64,000 bases of DNA, taken from contig CALUEU010000002.1 in the NCBI GenBank assembly GCA_944319735.1, positions 124,001 through 188,000 of the forward strand, read 5' to 3'. The stretch is from an uncultured Methanomassiliicoccus sp. GTDB lineage: Archaea; Thermoplasmatota; Thermoplasmata; Methanomassiliicoccales; Methanomassiliicoccaceae. Numbering within the stretch: position 1 is the stretch's first letter; every line of letters begins with the position of its first letter. Made by a program: the position numbers and the translations under genes. Positions 34,648 through 46,659 of the stretch are shown here, one piece after another. The notes beneath the pieces are model-generated. The model did not search any database and had not been told where the DNA came from. It was given only the letters and a program-made list of their open reading frames with translations.

Positions 34648-36369
34648 TCAGAAGAGATAGTATCTCTGAGTGAGAGGAAGTTCTTTTGACGGTTCTGTTG
34701 TAATTAATTCTCCATCGAGGTAAACCTTGTGTGTTTCTGGATCAATCTTGATATCGCCCATACGATCGTTGTAAAGCATCTGCTGCTTTCCAAGAGATCT
34801 TGTTTTCTTGACGGGTTTAAGCATTGTTTTCAATCCATATTTGTCTCTGATGTTTACATCCATTGCAGCTTTGGAAACGAAGATTGCAGATGTGTTTGTC
34901 ATCGCTGCTCCGTAGCTTCCAAACATAGGTCTCCAGTAAACCGGCTCGGGTGTTGGAATAGATGCGTTCGGATCACCCATCGCTGAATATGCAATGAAAC
35001 CTGCTTTGTAAACACGTTTTGGTTTGGCGGCAAAGAACTGAGGATCCCATAGAACTGCATCAGCCATCTTTCCCTCTTCTAAAGATCCGACATAGTCGGC
35101 AATACCGCAGGTAATAGCCGTATTGATTGAGATCTTTGCCAGATATCTCTTCACACGGAAGTTATCATTATCTGGTGAATCTTCAGGCAGCTTTCCGCGC
35201 ACTTCCTTTCCCTTGTGGGCATTCTGGAAACATCTTGCAGCCGTTTCTCCCACTCTTCCCATAGCCTGGCTGTCTGCACCGATCATTGATAATAAGCCTA
35301 AATCATGGAATACATCCTCTGCAGCAATAGTCTCTGCACGAATTCTTGATTCGGCAAATGCTACATCCTCAGGAATCTGAGAATTCAAGTGATGAGTGGT
35401 CATGATCATGTCGAATGTCTCATCGATGGTGTTGATGGTAAACGGCCTCGTAGGATTTGTGGATGACGGCAGCACGTTAGGCTCTCCGGCGATTTTCATT
35501 AAATCTGGAGCATGTCCTCCGCCTGCACCTTCTGTGTGATATGTATGCACTGTACGTCCGTTGATTGCACTGATCGAATCATCCACATAGAGACCTTCAT
35601 TCAGAGTATCTGTGTGAATGGCAAGCTGTACATCATATTCATCACAGACATCCAGAGCGGTGTCTAAGGCAGCTGCGGTAGCACCAAAATCTTCATGGAG
35701 CTTGAATCCGCCGGCACCAGCTTCAAGCTGCTCTACTAAAGTATCAGGTTTGCTGTCGTTGGCCTTTCCATTGAAACACCAGTTGATCGGAATCTCCTCA
35801 GAAGCTTCCAGCATTCTGCGCATGTTTAAGGGACCTGAGGTAGCTGTGACTCCTGCGGTTCCTTCTGCAGGTCCTGCTCCTCCGCCGATGAATGTTGTAG
35901 TTCCATTTCCTAATGCCTCGTAAGCCTGCTGCGGACAGATCATATGGATATGGCAGTCCAAGAATCCAGGTGTCAATATGCAGCCTTCTCCAGAGGATAC
36001 TTCTGTAGACGCACTTACCACCAGATTTTCATCAACGTTGTCCATGACTCCCGGATTTCCAGCCTTTCCTACTCCTGCAACTTTACCATTTCTGAATCCT
36101 ACATCTCCTTTTACTATCCCTAATACAGGATCCATTACCACTACGTTTGTAATGACATGATCAAGAGCTCCGTCGGCCTGTGTAGCTCCAGGACACATTC
36201 CCATGCCCTGCCTGACAGTCTTTCCACCGCCATAACAGAGTTCATCGCCATATGCGGCATAGTCATGTTCAACTTCGATGAATAAATTGGTATCTCCAAG
36301 CTGCAGTTTATCATTTACAGTAGGACCGAACAAATCTGCATACTGTTTCTTCGAAATCTGCAAGTTCAT
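34648..36369 (-). CDS. ureC: Urease alpha subunit
   Basis: The catalytic nickel subunit that hydrolyses urea to ammonia and carbamate, 573 aa. Nickel ligands are visible: His140 and His142 in DCHIHMI, the carbamylated Lys223 in GFKLHEDFG, His252 in AIHTDTLNE, His278 in [10 protein letters not shown] and Asp366 in ADSQAMG. The mobile flap carries the catalytic His327 or its neighbour, but the usual flap cysteine (V-C-H-H-L) is Thr325 (T-T-H-H-L). The ATG overlaps the ureB stop as ATGA. A 45-nt gap separates ureC from ureE. Confidence 0.97.
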   Translation of the reverse strand: MNLQISKKQYADLFGPTVNDKLQLGDTNLFIEVEHDYAAYGDELCYGGGKTVRQGMGMCPGATQADGALDHVITNVVVMDPVLGIVKGDVGFRNGKVAGVGKAGNPGVMDNVDENLVVSASTEVSSGEGCILTPGFLDCHIHMICPQQAYEALGNGTTTFIGGGAGPAEGTAGVTATSGPLNMRRMLEASEEIPINWCFNGKANDSKPDTLVEQLEAGAGGFKLHEDFGATAAALDTALDVCDEYDVQLAIHTDTLNEGLYVDDSISAINGRTVHTYHTEGAGGGHAPDLMKIAGEPNVLPSSTNPTRPFTINTIDETFDMIMTTHHLNSQIPEDVAFAESRIRAETIAAEDVFHDLGLLSMIGADSQAMGRVGETAARCFQNAHKGKEVRGKLPEDSPDNDNFRVKRYLAKISINTAITCGIADYVGSLEEGKMADAVLWDPQFFAAKPKRVYKAGFIAYSAMGDPNASIPTPEPVYWRPMFGSYGAAMTNTSAIFVSKAAMDVNIRDKYGLKTMLKPVKKTRSLGKQQMLYNDRMGDIKIDPETHKVYLDGELITTEPSKELPLTQRYYLF

Positions 36370-36803
36370 ACCCCCTTAAATCCCAGTAGCTTGGCTTTTG
36401 CCATTGCTGTGGTCTTAGTGTCTCTCGCTCTGGTGCTTCCATTGGTAAGCATGTTGAATCCATGAACGTATCTTTTGCCACCGATCTCTACCAGACCTAT
36501 ATCTCTGCTTTGACCTGGTTCAAACCTTACGGACAATCCAGCTGCAATGTCAAGTTTCATGCCAAAGGCCGCTTCACGATCAAACTCTAAGGCCCTGTTT
36601 GCTTCAAAGAAATGAAAGTGTGAACCTACTTGTATCGGCCTGTCGCCGGTATTTGTGACTTTAAGAGTTATATGTTTCCTGTTTGGAAATAATTCAATGC
36701 TCCCTTCTCCAGGAATGAGCGCTCCCACAGTTATCTCTTTATTAGACATTCCCTGCTTGAGACTATTTTTCTGTACGCTTTCCTGCATAGTTGTCGTGCT
36801 CAT
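36366..36803 (-). CDS. ureB: Urease beta subunit
   Basis: Structural subunit of urease, 145 aa, encoded as a separate gene as in most bacteria. The core [36 protein letters not shown] and [18 protein letters not shown] is typical. The N-terminus is about 25 residues longer than common UreB ([19 protein letters not shown]). The ATG overlaps the ureA stop by four bases, and the stop overlaps ureC. Confidence 0.95.
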   Translation of the reverse strand: MSTTTMQESVQKNSLKQGMSNKEITVGALIPGEGSIELFPNRKHITLKVTNTGDRPIQVGSHFHFFEANRALEFDREAAFGMKLDIAAGLSVRFEPGQSRDIGLVEIGGKRYVHGFNMLTNGSTRARDTKTTAMAKAKLLGFKGV

Positions 36804-37123
36804 TTCATTCCCCCATTTGCAGGTTGAATCGGGTTGTGAATGCTTACAAGCTTAGTTCCATCTGGAAATGTTCCTTCAACTGCTACTACTGGAATCATTT
36901 CTGGAACACCTGGCATAACATCATCTGTGGTCAGAACATGCCTTCCATCCTCCATGATCTTGGCAACAGAGTCTCCACGGCGTATTCTTTCAAATGCAAA
37001 ATCAGCAATCAAAGCTACTGATTCTGGATAATTTAACTTTACACCGTCCTTCATACGTCTTTCTGCTATCCTAGCTACAGTAAAAACTTGTAATTTATCT
37101 ACATCTCTTGGCGATAACCTCAT
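36800..37123 (-). CDS. ureA: Urease gamma subunit
   Basis: Small structural subunit, first gene of the operon, 107 aa. It has [27 protein letters not shown], and the [15 protein letters not shown] motif. GAGGTGA precedes the ATG. The 115-nt upstream gap has a TATA-like GGTTAAATAC near 37183. No NikR-type operator or riboswitch was seen. Confidence 0.95.
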   Translation of the reverse strand: MRLSPRDVDKLQVFTVARIAERRMKDGVKLNYPESVALIADFAFERIRRGDSVAKIMEDGRHVLTTDDVMPGVPEMIPVVAVEGTFPDGTKLVSIHNPIQPANGGMK

Positions 37124-37238
37124 CCATTCACCTCTGGCAATTCAAGCACGTTGCTCAATTTGATTCTACTCGAGATGAGCGTATTTAACCGTTCTCCGAT
37201 ATTACAACGAAAAAAATAAAAAATTAAAAAGAAATAAA

Positions 37239-37619
37239 TTAATTTGCAGACTTATTCATGCTGCCAAGTTTAAGACCAGTCAGTACCAGAATCAGACCTA
37301 CAATCATGGAGATGATTAGATATGCCAAAGCGGTAAAATCTAATGATTCGATCAGCAGTTGATCAGTGCCGTGCATGAATGTACTGAAAGTCGACATTCC
37401 TCCCATGATGCCTGTTGAAAAGAATAAATTTCCTCTTGTGCCTAAACTGCCTCTTGTAACAAGTCCTGCAGCCAAACCTATCAAAAATGCTGCAACAACA
37501 TTGGCAAAGAATATTGAAAACGGAAATCCGCCTATTGTCTTCACCGACAACATTAACGCTTCTCGTACAATTGCACCTATTCCTCCTCCGACGAATACCA
37601 GCAAGATATCATTTTTCAT
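37239..37619 (-). CDS. crcB: Fluoride channel FluC/CrcB (pair 1, downstream member)
   Basis: CrcB/Fluc proteins export fluoride as dual-topology dimers. The 126-aa protein has four helices with GGGIGAIVREAL near the start and the conserved GGMSTFSTF. Its ATG overlaps the stop of the second crcB as ATGA. Two different adjacent homologues usually form a heterodimer. It follows ureA's promoter region on the same strand but is not part of the urease pathway. Confidence 0.92.
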   Translation of the reverse strand: MKNDILLVFVGGGIGAIVREALMLSVKTIGGFPFSIFFANVVAAFLIGLAAGLVTRGSLGTRGNLFFSTGIMGGMSTFSTFMHGTDQLLIESLDFTALAYLIISMIVGLILVLTGLKLGSMNKSAN

Positions 37620-38011
37620 CGGATCACCCCTGCAAGGAATATACCTACCGCTGCAGCAATCAAACCTGCTGCGACAGACCCTATCCAGTATGTTGCGGCT
37701 AATCCCATTTTCTTCTTTCCAATTAATTTTCCAGTATCGAGTTCATAACTGCTGAATGTTGTATATCCACCCAGTATTCCTGTGATTACCAACGCTATCA
37801 AGAAACTTCCGTACCTGTTGTCCCAGTCAATCAAGAACAAAGTTGCCAGAAATCCTATCAGAAATGAACCGGATATGTTGACTGCAAAATTACCCCATGG
37901 GAAACTGCCATGGTATCTTTTTCCAACTGCTTTGCCTACACCCCATCTGAGCGAAGATCCTATTCCTCCGCCCAAAAATACCAGGATGATCGTGGCTAGC
38001 ATTTCAATCAT
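37616..38011 (-). CDS. crcB: Fluoride channel FluC/CrcB (pair 1, upstream member)
   Basis: 131-aa partner of the previous gene. It has GGGIGSSLRWGVGKAV, the NISGSFLIGF segment with its pore-lining Asn, and GGYTTFSSYELDT. It is translationally coupled to its partner. A TATA-like AATATTTAATAC lies upstream, and two CACGTG hexamers occur at about 38031 and 38101. I see no fluoride riboswitch. Confidence 0.92.
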   Translation of the reverse strand: MIEMLATIILVFLGGGIGSSLRWGVGKAVGKRYHGSFPWGNFAVNISGSFLIGFLATLFLIDWDNRYGSFLIALVITGILGGYTTFSSYELDTGKLIGKKKMGLAATYWIGSVAAGLIAAAVGIFLAGVIR

Positions 38012-38155
38012 AATTATACCTCAGAGGTTGTCACGTGCCAAGCTAAGGTATTAAATATTTATTGGCTAAAAATCCTATTAATCTTCAATAAATTTTAATT
38101 ACACGTGATGAAAGCGATTCGCTCAATCTCAAGAAAATTAAATATTAAGATAGAG

Positions 38156-39367
38156 TCAGTAATTTTTGATAATTTCTTCTTTTGTGTCAAGAAGCCAGTC
38201 TATAATGTTGATATGACGTATGCCGCCTTCAAAGTCTGCTTTAAGCCTGTCTGCTGAGATCACTATTTTTGGATAATTGTCATCTATTTTGTTAAGTGAT
38301 CTGAGTTCTCTGCTTCTAACAGAACTGTCCATCATCGAATATGTCACTTGATAGTAGACCTTTCCTTTGTCAGTCTTGACAGAAAAATCAACCTCTTTAT
38401 CTCCATATCTCTCAACCCTTACTGAATGACCGCGTCTTTTTAACTCAATATATACGATGTTTTCCATCAGCCTGCCGTAGTCTTCAGTAGTGTATTCTAG
38501 AGGCATATTTCTGAGCCCTGTATCAACCGCATAATATTTTGGAATAGGATTTAACGCTGTTTTGCTGATATCGTACCGGTCGGCCCTGTAAAACACATAT
38601 GATTCTTCAAGCATCATCATATAACGTTCTACCGTTTTCCTGTTTACTCCTAAACTTTCAGATATCTTATTGAATGAAATAGGATTGCCTATATTATACA
38701 TCATGAATCTTACAAGCTTGTCTAAGTCTCCAGAATCTCTGATGTTTCCCCTCGAGATCACATCCCTATAGATTATCGAAGAATAAAGATCTAAGAGTCT
38801 GATGTTAATTTTTCTAGGTGTTTCGAAAGGATCAATGCTTGGAAATGCCCCAAATGTCAGATATTTTTCAAACATCTCATACTTGTCCTCATTTTCTCCA
38901 TTGAGCTCTAAAAATTCAGTAAATGAAAGCGGAAACATCTCTATTGATACATACCTGCCCGTAAGGTAAGTAGACAGCTCGGATGACAATAGATATGCGT
39001 TGGATCCAGTTATGTAAATGTCCGAATCTGTATCCACCCTCAGAGAATTTATTGCAATTTCCCATCCGGGAGCATTTTGTATCTCATCAATCAAAACATA
39101 ATTTCTTCCAGTTCCAAGATGACTTTTTATTAGAGAAAGTAGTTTTTTTCCATCACAAGCATCAAAGAACTCTGAAGATTCCAGATTTATGTAGATTATA
39201 TTGGAATCATCAACCCCTGAATTTTTCAAAAGGTCAATGTACTGAAGCATCAAGGTAGATTTTCCGCATCTCCTTACTCCACGAATTACTTTGATTACTT
39301 CTGTGTTATCACGAAATTCAGAAAGCAGATCAAGTGAGTCCTTCCGAATAACGCTCTTTTTTCTCAT
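38156..39367 (-). CDS. AAA_14 ATPase with DUF4143 domain
   Basis: The 403-aa protein has Walker A GVRRCGKSTLM (near residue 29-39), Walker B YVLIDEIQNAPGWE, sensor IYITGSNAYLLS, a winged-helix region (ISESLGVNRKTVERYM) and the C-terminal DUF4143 nuclease-like domain with DKEVDFSV. Many copies occur per genome in archaea and gut bacteria; the role is unproven, with antitoxin-like or defence suggestions. Two palindromes overlap the promoter. It has no partner gene on the same strand. Confidence 0.88.
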   Translation of the reverse strand: MRKKSVIRKDSLDLLSEFRDNTEVIKVIRGVRRCGKSTLMLQYIDLLKNSGVDDSNIIYINLESSEFFDACDGKKLLSLIKSHLGTGRNYVLIDEIQNAPGWEIAINSLRVDTDSDIYITGSNAYLLSSELSTYLTGRYVSIEMFPLSFTEFLELNGENEDKYEMFEKYLTFGAFPSIDPFETPRKINIRLLDLYSSIIYRDVISRGNIRDSGDLDKLVRFMMYNIGNPISFNKISESLGVNRKTVERYMMMLEESYVFYRADRYDISKTALNPIPKYYAVDTGLRNMPLEYTTEDYGRLMENIVYIELKRRGHSVRVERYGDKEVDFSVKTDKGKVYYQVTYSMMDSSVRSRELRSLNKIDDNYPKIVISADRLKADFEGGIRHINIIDWLLDTKEEIIKNY

Positions 39368-39395
39368 GGTTTCATCAATGCTTTCTTGGTATTTA

Positions 39396-39454
39396 TTGGT
39401 ATCATAGTACCAACTATCAATAGTTTAGAGCAATACTTGATACTATAGTACCAA
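39396..39454. promoter_or_regulatory. Two 18-bp operator-like palindromes before the DUF4143 ATPase
   Basis: TTGGTATCATAGTACCAA at 39396-39413 and TTGATACTATAGTACCAA at 39437-39454 are inverted repeats of one design (TTGRTA-N6-TACCAA), 41 nt apart centre to centre. A further half site TTGTACCAA is near 39506-39514, beside the cdc6 end. They overlap the likely promoter of the ATPase gene, so autoregulation by its winged helix is a fair guess. Confidence 0.6.
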
Positions 39455-39515
39455 TTATTTGATGAAATTTTAGACAATGTGTTGAAAAATCATTGGTTTG
39501 AATGATTGTACCAAA

Positions 39516-40697
39516 TTACGGCGTTAGATTAAATTCCTTTTCGATGAGGTATCTTAACTCTCCAATCGGAAAGTCGGAAATGTAGATGCATGTGGTTCTT
39601 CCACCTGAACCGTTAGGGTCGGTAACCACTCTCTGTTCAATCCAGCCGTCTTTGGCTAAATCTTTAAGATACTTCCAGAAACTCGTGGTTCCTCTGGCTA
39701 CAGTGTTGCATTCTTCAGATGCTATCTTATAAGCATTCTCGGTAGCAACGGAGGTTGTGTAAGCGTTCCTGCCTATTGATCTGCAGATCGAAAGCAGAAC
39801 CAGCTTGTGATTAAAGTCCATTTTAGAAAGTTTTGTTTCGTAGCTTCCATCGCTGCAGGTCATATTTTTAGCTTCACGGACGCATTCGGGAGTGACTTCC
39901 GACAGTCTATTCTCTTCAGCGATGAGAGCTGAAGTCTCTAACAACTCTATTGCAAATCTGGCATCTCCCCAGTCTGCAGAAGATTCAGCAATCAAATCGA
40001 TGCATTCGTCTTCCACAGTTCCTGGATAAAATGCCAGTTCAATCCTTGAGAGTACAATATCACGCAGTTCTGCTGCATCATATCGTTCAAAGTTCACAAT
40101 GTTTGCTTTACAGAATGTCGACAGTGCAGACTTGTCTAATTGATCTAACAAGTATCTCTGCGAAATCAGAATCAAGGATAATGAGTAGTCTTGACGAAAT
40201 TCTTCATTAAATCTTGTCAGGACATAGATTAAATCGTCTGCACCTCTGCGTAAAATTTCATCTGCTTCATCCAGCACAACGATCATATGCAGTTTTCTGG
40301 TTTCCAGATTCCTCCGGATAGAGCGGAGAAATTCTTCAGCAGACAAACCTCTGTCCGGACATCCCGGATCAAAAAAACAATTTATAGCATGGAGAATGGC
40401 ATGTTCGCTGCGCTTCTCCCTGCAGTTTATCAAAATAGAAGTTACGTTGAGTCCGGCGAGAGCTCCCTCGCTGGCAATATCCTGGCAGAAGCGCTTAGCC
40501 GTTACAGTCTTACCGGTACCGACGCTGCCGAGCAGCAGTGCACTTCTTCTGACCCCGTGAAGGACGGGTTTGAAGATTGTCTGCAGGCGCTGCAGCTGTG
40601 CTTCTCTGTGGACGAGAACATCAGGGACATAATCAAAGGATAGCTTTCCGTAATCCTTGATGATCTTTTCGCCCTGATATTTTGGACCGTTAGCCAT
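39516..40697 (-). CDS. cdc6: Cdc6/Orc1 replication initiator
   Basis: Archaeal origin-recognition ATPase that loads MCM. The 393-aa protein has Walker A GSVGTGKTVTAKRF, Walker B IVVLDEADEIL, the sensor LILISQRYLLDQL and a C-terminal winged-helix domain (about 300-390). GAGGTAAAT precedes the ATG. It starts 20 nt after gyrA on the same strand and so appears to be the third gene of a gyrB-gyrA-cdc6 operon. Whether a replication origin lies nearby cannot be settled here; the 148-nt gap after it holds only the ATPase operators. Confidence 0.92.
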   Translation of the reverse strand: MANGPKYQGEKIIKDYGKLSFDYVPDVLVHREAQLQRLQTIFKPVLHGVRRSALLLGSVGTGKTVTAKRFCQDIASEGALAGLNVTSILINCREKRSEHAILHAINCFFDPGCPDRGLSAEEFLRSIRRNLETRKLHMIVVLDEADEILRRGADDLIYVLTRFNEEFRQDYSLSLILISQRYLLDQLDKSALSTFCKANIVNFERYDAAELRDIVLSRIELAFYPGTVEDECIDLIAESSADWGDARFAIELLETSALIAEENRLSEVTPECVREAKNMTCSDGSYETKLSKMDFNHKLVLLSICRSIGRNAYTTSVATENAYKIASEECNTVARGTTSFWKYLKDLAKDGWIEQRVVTDPNGSGGRTTCIYISDFPIGELRYLIEKEFNLTP

Positions 40698-40716
40698 TGA
40701 TTTACCTCATAGGAGC

Positions 40717-43245
40717 TCATTCTTCATCAGAATTGTCCACAGGAATGAAGCTCAAGTCCTCATGAGATTCAATCTCTGCTACCAGAGCCTCATCTTCTGT
40801 CCCTATCAACCTGGCGGCTGCAGTGACTTTGTCGTTTTCGTTCAGGTTCATGATTTTTACTCCTTGTGTGGAGCGTCCCATGGTGCGGATTTCTGAAGCT
40901 GGCACACGGATAACCATACCCTGCTGTGTTGTAATGATGAGCTGGTTATCATCAGAGATCGGTTTGGCTGATACGACATGTCCGTTACGTTCTGTCATCT
41001 TTATCGTGACCACTCCTTTGCTGCCACGGTGTGTTTTACGGTAATCCCTGACCATGGAGATCTTTCCGAAACCGTTCTCGGTGATGCTCAGCAACTTATC
41101 AGTAGGTGTTACTACAGCCATGCTGACAACTTCATCTCCTGGATTCAGAGTTATTCCTTTAACGCCGATTGCCTGCCTTCCGACAGTCCTCACTTCAGAA
41201 ATATCAAATCTTGAAGCCTGTCCGTCACGCGTAGCCAGAATGATCTCAGATCCCTGCTTACCAAGTTTAGTATCAACTAGAGAATCTCCCTCTTCAAGAC
41301 TGATGGCGATTATACCATTGGATCTGATGTTGCGGTAGTTCTCCAGCTTAGTTCTCTTGATGAGACCTTTTTTGGTGGCAAAGATGAGATCGTAGTCATC
41401 ATCGAAATTGTCAAGCGGCAGGTTGTCTTCGATTTTTTCTCCTTCTTCCAGCTTCGGCAGGAGGTTGACAATGGCTTTTCCTTTTGAGTGCCTTCCAGCA
41501 ATCGGAATGCGGTAAGCTTTTAGAACATAAACTCTGCCTCTGTCTGTAAAGAACAGAATGTAGCTGTGAGTCATTGTCACAAATAAGTCTACAACAGCAT
41601 CTTCTTCTTTAGTTTCCATGCCCATAAGGCCTTGTCCACCACGGTGTTGCTGCTTATATGTGCTCAATGGAAGCCTCTTGATGTAGCCGTCGTTTGAGAT
41701 CATGATGACTACTTCCTCATTGGGAATCAAGTCTTCAATGTCAAGGTCTCCGCTGTCAGCTACAATATGGGTTTTACGTTCGTCACCATACTGTTCTTTC
41801 ATCTCTAAGATTTCTGATTTAATTATATCAAAAATCATATGTTCATCGCCGAGGATAGCTTCCAGATCTTTGATTTTAATCTGCAGGGCATCAAACTCTG
41901 CCTTTAAGTCATCTATTTCCAGGCCAGTAAGAGATCTCAGCCTCATATCCAAGATAGCTTTGGCTTGAATATCATCAATCTCAAAGCGTGCTATGAGGCC
42001 CTGTTTTGCACTTTCTCCGTCCTCTGCTTCTCTGATGATTGCGATAGCTTCATCAATTGCATCTACAGCCTTTATCAAAGCCTGCAGTATGTGATCCCTT
42101 GCCAGCGCTTGCTTCAAATCATACTGGGTTCTCTTTGTGACAATATCCTTGCGGTGCTCAAGATATACAGAAAGCATATCTTTCAGTGACAGAATCTTAG
42201 GCTCGTTATTTACCAATGCTAAATTAATTATCCCAAATGTCACTTCCATTTGTGTATGAGTAAATAATTGATTGATAATTATTTCTTCCATTACGTCTTT
42301 TCTAAGTTCAATTACGATACGCATTCCATCCCTGTCACTTTCGTCTCTCAGGTCTGTTATCCCTTCGATTTTTTTATCTTTTACGAGGTCTGCGATATTC
42401 TCAATCAGATTGGACTTGTTGACCTGGTAGGGAATTTCTGAAACGATGATGCGTTTCTTACCGCCTTCCATTTCTTCAATGGAAGTATTCGCTCTGACTT
42501 TTATGCGGCCTTTTCCAGTAGAATACGCTTCGATGATTCCATTTGTGCCATAGACAGTTCCTCCCGTAGGAAAGTCTGGTCCAGGAATGTATGTCATCAA
42601 GTCAATTGTGTCTGCAGAAGGATTGTCAATCAAGTACACCAATGCGTCGCATACTTCCCTTAAGTTGTGAGGTGGAATGTTTGTAGCCATCCCTACAGCA
42701 ATACCAGATGATCCATTGACCAGAAGGTTGGGAATCTTAGACGGCAGCACTGCAGGCTCTTTCAGAGATGCATCGAAATTATCAACAAACTCAACTGTGT
42801 CTTTATCGATGTCGTGGAGCATCTCTTCTGCAATCTTGTTGAGGCGGCATTCCGTATAACGCATGGCAGCTGCAGAGTCTCCGTCAACGCTACCAAAGTT
42901 ACCATGGCCTTCAATCATCGGGTATCTGAGAGAGAAGTCCTGTGCCATACGTACGAGAGAGTCATACACGGCAAAATCACCATGCGGGTGATATTTACCA
43001 AGACAATCTCCCACAATTCTGGCGCATTTCTTGTGAGGTTTGTTGGAAGATACCCCCATGTCATGCATTGAATAGATGATCCTTCTGTGCACAGGTTTCA
43101 ATCCGTCTCTGGCATCAGGAAGAGCTCTTCCTACAATGACACTCATAGCATAGTCGATATAGGATTTTTTCATCTCTGCTTCAATGGGACACTTGAATTC
43201 TTTGGAAGCATTTTCTGTGTTGTTGTTTTCTATTTCATCAGACAT
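40717..43245 (-). CDS. gyrA: DNA gyrase subunit A
   Basis: The breakage-reunion subunit of a bacterial-type gyrase, 842 aa. The catalytic tyrosine is Y130 in AAAMRYTECR. A GyrA-box QHRGGQGLMG begins the C-terminal wrapping domain, which separates gyrase from Topo IV. At the quinolone-binding site the protein reads HPHGDFAVYD, with Phe91 where E. coli has Ser83; the Asp87 equivalent (Asp95) is kept. GGAGG lies within the 12-nt gap after gyrB. Bacterial gyrase is an old acquisition in several euryarchaeal groups. Confidence 0.97.
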   Translation of the reverse strand: MSDEIENNNTENASKEFKCPIEAEMKKSYIDYAMSVIVGRALPDARDGLKPVHRRIIYSMHDMGVSSNKPHKKCARIVGDCLGKYHPHGDFAVYDSLVRMAQDFSLRYPMIEGHGNFGSVDGDSAAAMRYTECRLNKIAEEMLHDIDKDTVEFVDNFDASLKEPAVLPSKIPNLLVNGSSGIAVGMATNIPPHNLREVCDALVYLIDNPSADTIDLMTYIPGPDFPTGGTVYGTNGIIEAYSTGKGRIKVRANTSIEEMEGGKKRIIVSEIPYQVNKSNLIENIADLVKDKKIEGITDLRDESDRDGMRIVIELRKDVMEEIIINQLFTHTQMEVTFGIINLALVNNEPKILSLKDMLSVYLEHRKDIVTKRTQYDLKQALARDHILQALIKAVDAIDEAIAIIREAEDGESAKQGLIARFEIDDIQAKAILDMRLRSLTGLEIDDLKAEFDALQIKIKDLEAILGDEHMIFDIIKSEILEMKEQYGDERKTHIVADSGDLDIEDLIPNEEVVIMISNDGYIKRLPLSTYKQQHRGGQGLMGMETKEEDAVVDLFVTMTHSYILFFTDRGRVYVLKAYRIPIAGRHSKGKAIVNLLPKLEEGEKIEDNLPLDNFDDDYDLIFATKKGLIKRTKLENYRNIRSNGIIAISLEEGDSLVDTKLGKQGSEIILATRDGQASRFDISEVRTVGRQAIGVKGITLNPGDEVVSMAVVTPTDKLLSITENGFGKISMVRDYRKTHRGSKGVVTIKMTERNGHVVSAKPISDDNQLIITTQQGMVIRVPASEIRTMGRSTQGVKIMNLNENDKVTAAARLIGTEDEALVAEIESHEDLSFIPVDNSDEE

Positions 43246-43257
43246 TTACAGGCCTCC

Positions 43258-45204
<1,947 letters not shown>

Positions 45205-45384
45205 TTAGCAGAATTATGCATCCCTGCCACTATTCTGACCTCTTTCCTAATAGCTTCCTAATACTAATACGTATCTCAAAATTACATACTGGATATGCCA
45301 TTTTACGATATTTTATAATCGAAAATTAAGGACTTTTTTGAACATCCCAAAACCTCATTTAGCTGAGTGTGTTTTCATACTGCT

Positions 45385-46659
45385 ATGGGCTCCATGGTTG
45401 GACTGAAGAATAGGCTTGAACCCGAGATAAAAAGTGTTGCACAGGCTGAGGGTGTCACAGAAGAATTTGTGGCACGAGGCGTAGAAGCCGGTAGGATAGT
45501 AATCCCACGCAATCCAATCCACTCACCAAAAGCATGCGGAATCGGAGAAGGACTTTCAGTAAAGGTAAATGTTAATGTAGGCACGTCCAGAGACCGCGTT
45601 GAAGTAGAGGAAGAAATGGAAAAAGTCCAGATTTCCTTAAAATATGGAGCCGACGCCTTGATGGACCTCAGTACTGGTGGCGATATCGACAGCATCAGAA
45701 AAAGAATAATGTCTGAATGCACCATTCCAGTAGGGACCGTTCCGATATACCAGACCGGAATTAGACTGGCAAGAAAAGGAGCCGTCGTCGACATGACTGA
45801 AGACGACATCTTTAACGGCATAATCCAGCATGCAAAAGACGGGGTGGACTTCATGACTGTCCACTGCGGAATAACCAAGGAGCTTGTAGACCGTCTTAAG
45901 CGTTCTCCAAGAGTTACAGGGGTAGTTTCCAGAGGAGGATCATTCTTAGTTGCCTGGATACTTCACAATGAAATGGAGAATCCTCTCTACAAAAATTTTG
46001 ATTACCTTCTAGAACTGGCAAAGGAGTATGAGTTTACATTGTCACTGGGAGACGGAATCAGACCAGGATCTACTAACGATGCTACAGACGGCCCTCAGAT
46101 TAATGAGCTGATTAACCTCGGAGAACTTGTTCACCGCTGCAGAGACGCCGGCGTACAGGCAATGGTAGAGGGTCCAGGACATGTTCCTATGAACCAGATT
46201 GAAGCCAACGTAAGGCTTGAAAAGAAGATATGTGACAATGCTCCCTTCTATGTACTTGGACCATTGGTTACAGACATTGCTCCAGGCTACGACCATATTG
46301 TAGGTGCAATCGGAGGAGCCTATGCTGCTTGGAAAGGAGCAGATTTCCTATGCTATGTGACTCCGGCAGAGCATCTTTCTCTTCCTACCCCTGAAGATGT
46401 GAAAGAAGGCCTAATAGCAAGCAAGATTGCAGCTCATGCAGCAGATCTAGCATTAGGCAGGGGAGGAGACCGCGATCTTAGAATGTCACAGGCCAGGAAA
46501 GAGCTTAACTGGGAAGCTATGTACAAAGAGGCCATAGATGAAGATAAAGCAAGGGCATACCGTTCCAGAGGGATTACCGATGAGAATGAAGGCTGCTCCA
46601 TGTGCGGCGACATCTGTGCAATAAAGATTGTGAATGAGTATCTAAAGAACAGATCTTGA
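45385..46659 (+). CDS. thiC: Phosphomethylpyrimidine synthase ThiC
   Basis: A radical-SAM enzyme that turns the purine intermediate AIR into HMP phosphate for thiamine. The 424-aa protein has the substrate-binding blocks DALMDLSTGGDI and EGPGHVPMNQIEAN, and the C-terminal CSMCGDICAI iron-sulfur motif. A GTG at 45367 is also in frame. I prefer ATG 45385, downstream of the TATA-like TTTTATAAT near 45310. The leader is too short for a TPP riboswitch. The 3' end overlaps the convergent crcB gene by 18 nt. Confidence 0.95.
   Translation: MGSMVGLKNRLEPEIKSVAQAEGVTEEFVARGVEAGRIVIPRNPIHSPKACGIGEGLSVKVNVNVGTSRDRVEVEEEMEKVQISLKYGADALMDLSTGGDIDSIRKRIMSECTIPVGTVPIYQTGIRLARKGAVVDMTEDDIFNGIIQHAKDGVDFMTVHCGITKELVDRLKRSPRVTGVVSRGGSFLVAWILHNEMENPLYKNFDYLLELAKEYEFTLSLGDGIRPGSTNDATDGPQINELINLGELVHRCRDAGVQAMVEGPGHVPMNQIEANVRLEKKICDNAPFYVLGPLVTDIAPGYDHIVGAIGGAYAAWKGADFLCYVTPAEHLSLPTPEDVKEGLIASKIAAHAADLALGRGGDRDLRMSQARKELNWEAMYKEAIDEDKARAYRSRGITDENEGCSMCGDICAIKIVNEYLKNRS

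Noticed and set aside
38012-38155. Fluoride riboswitch upstream of the crcB pairs
   Set aside because: No crcB-RNA core sequence could be found before either pair (also checked 47406-47530).
45300-45384. TPP riboswitch upstream of thiC
   Set aside because: Less than 50 nt is available between the TATA-like box and the start, and the conserved TPP-riboswitch motifs are absent.
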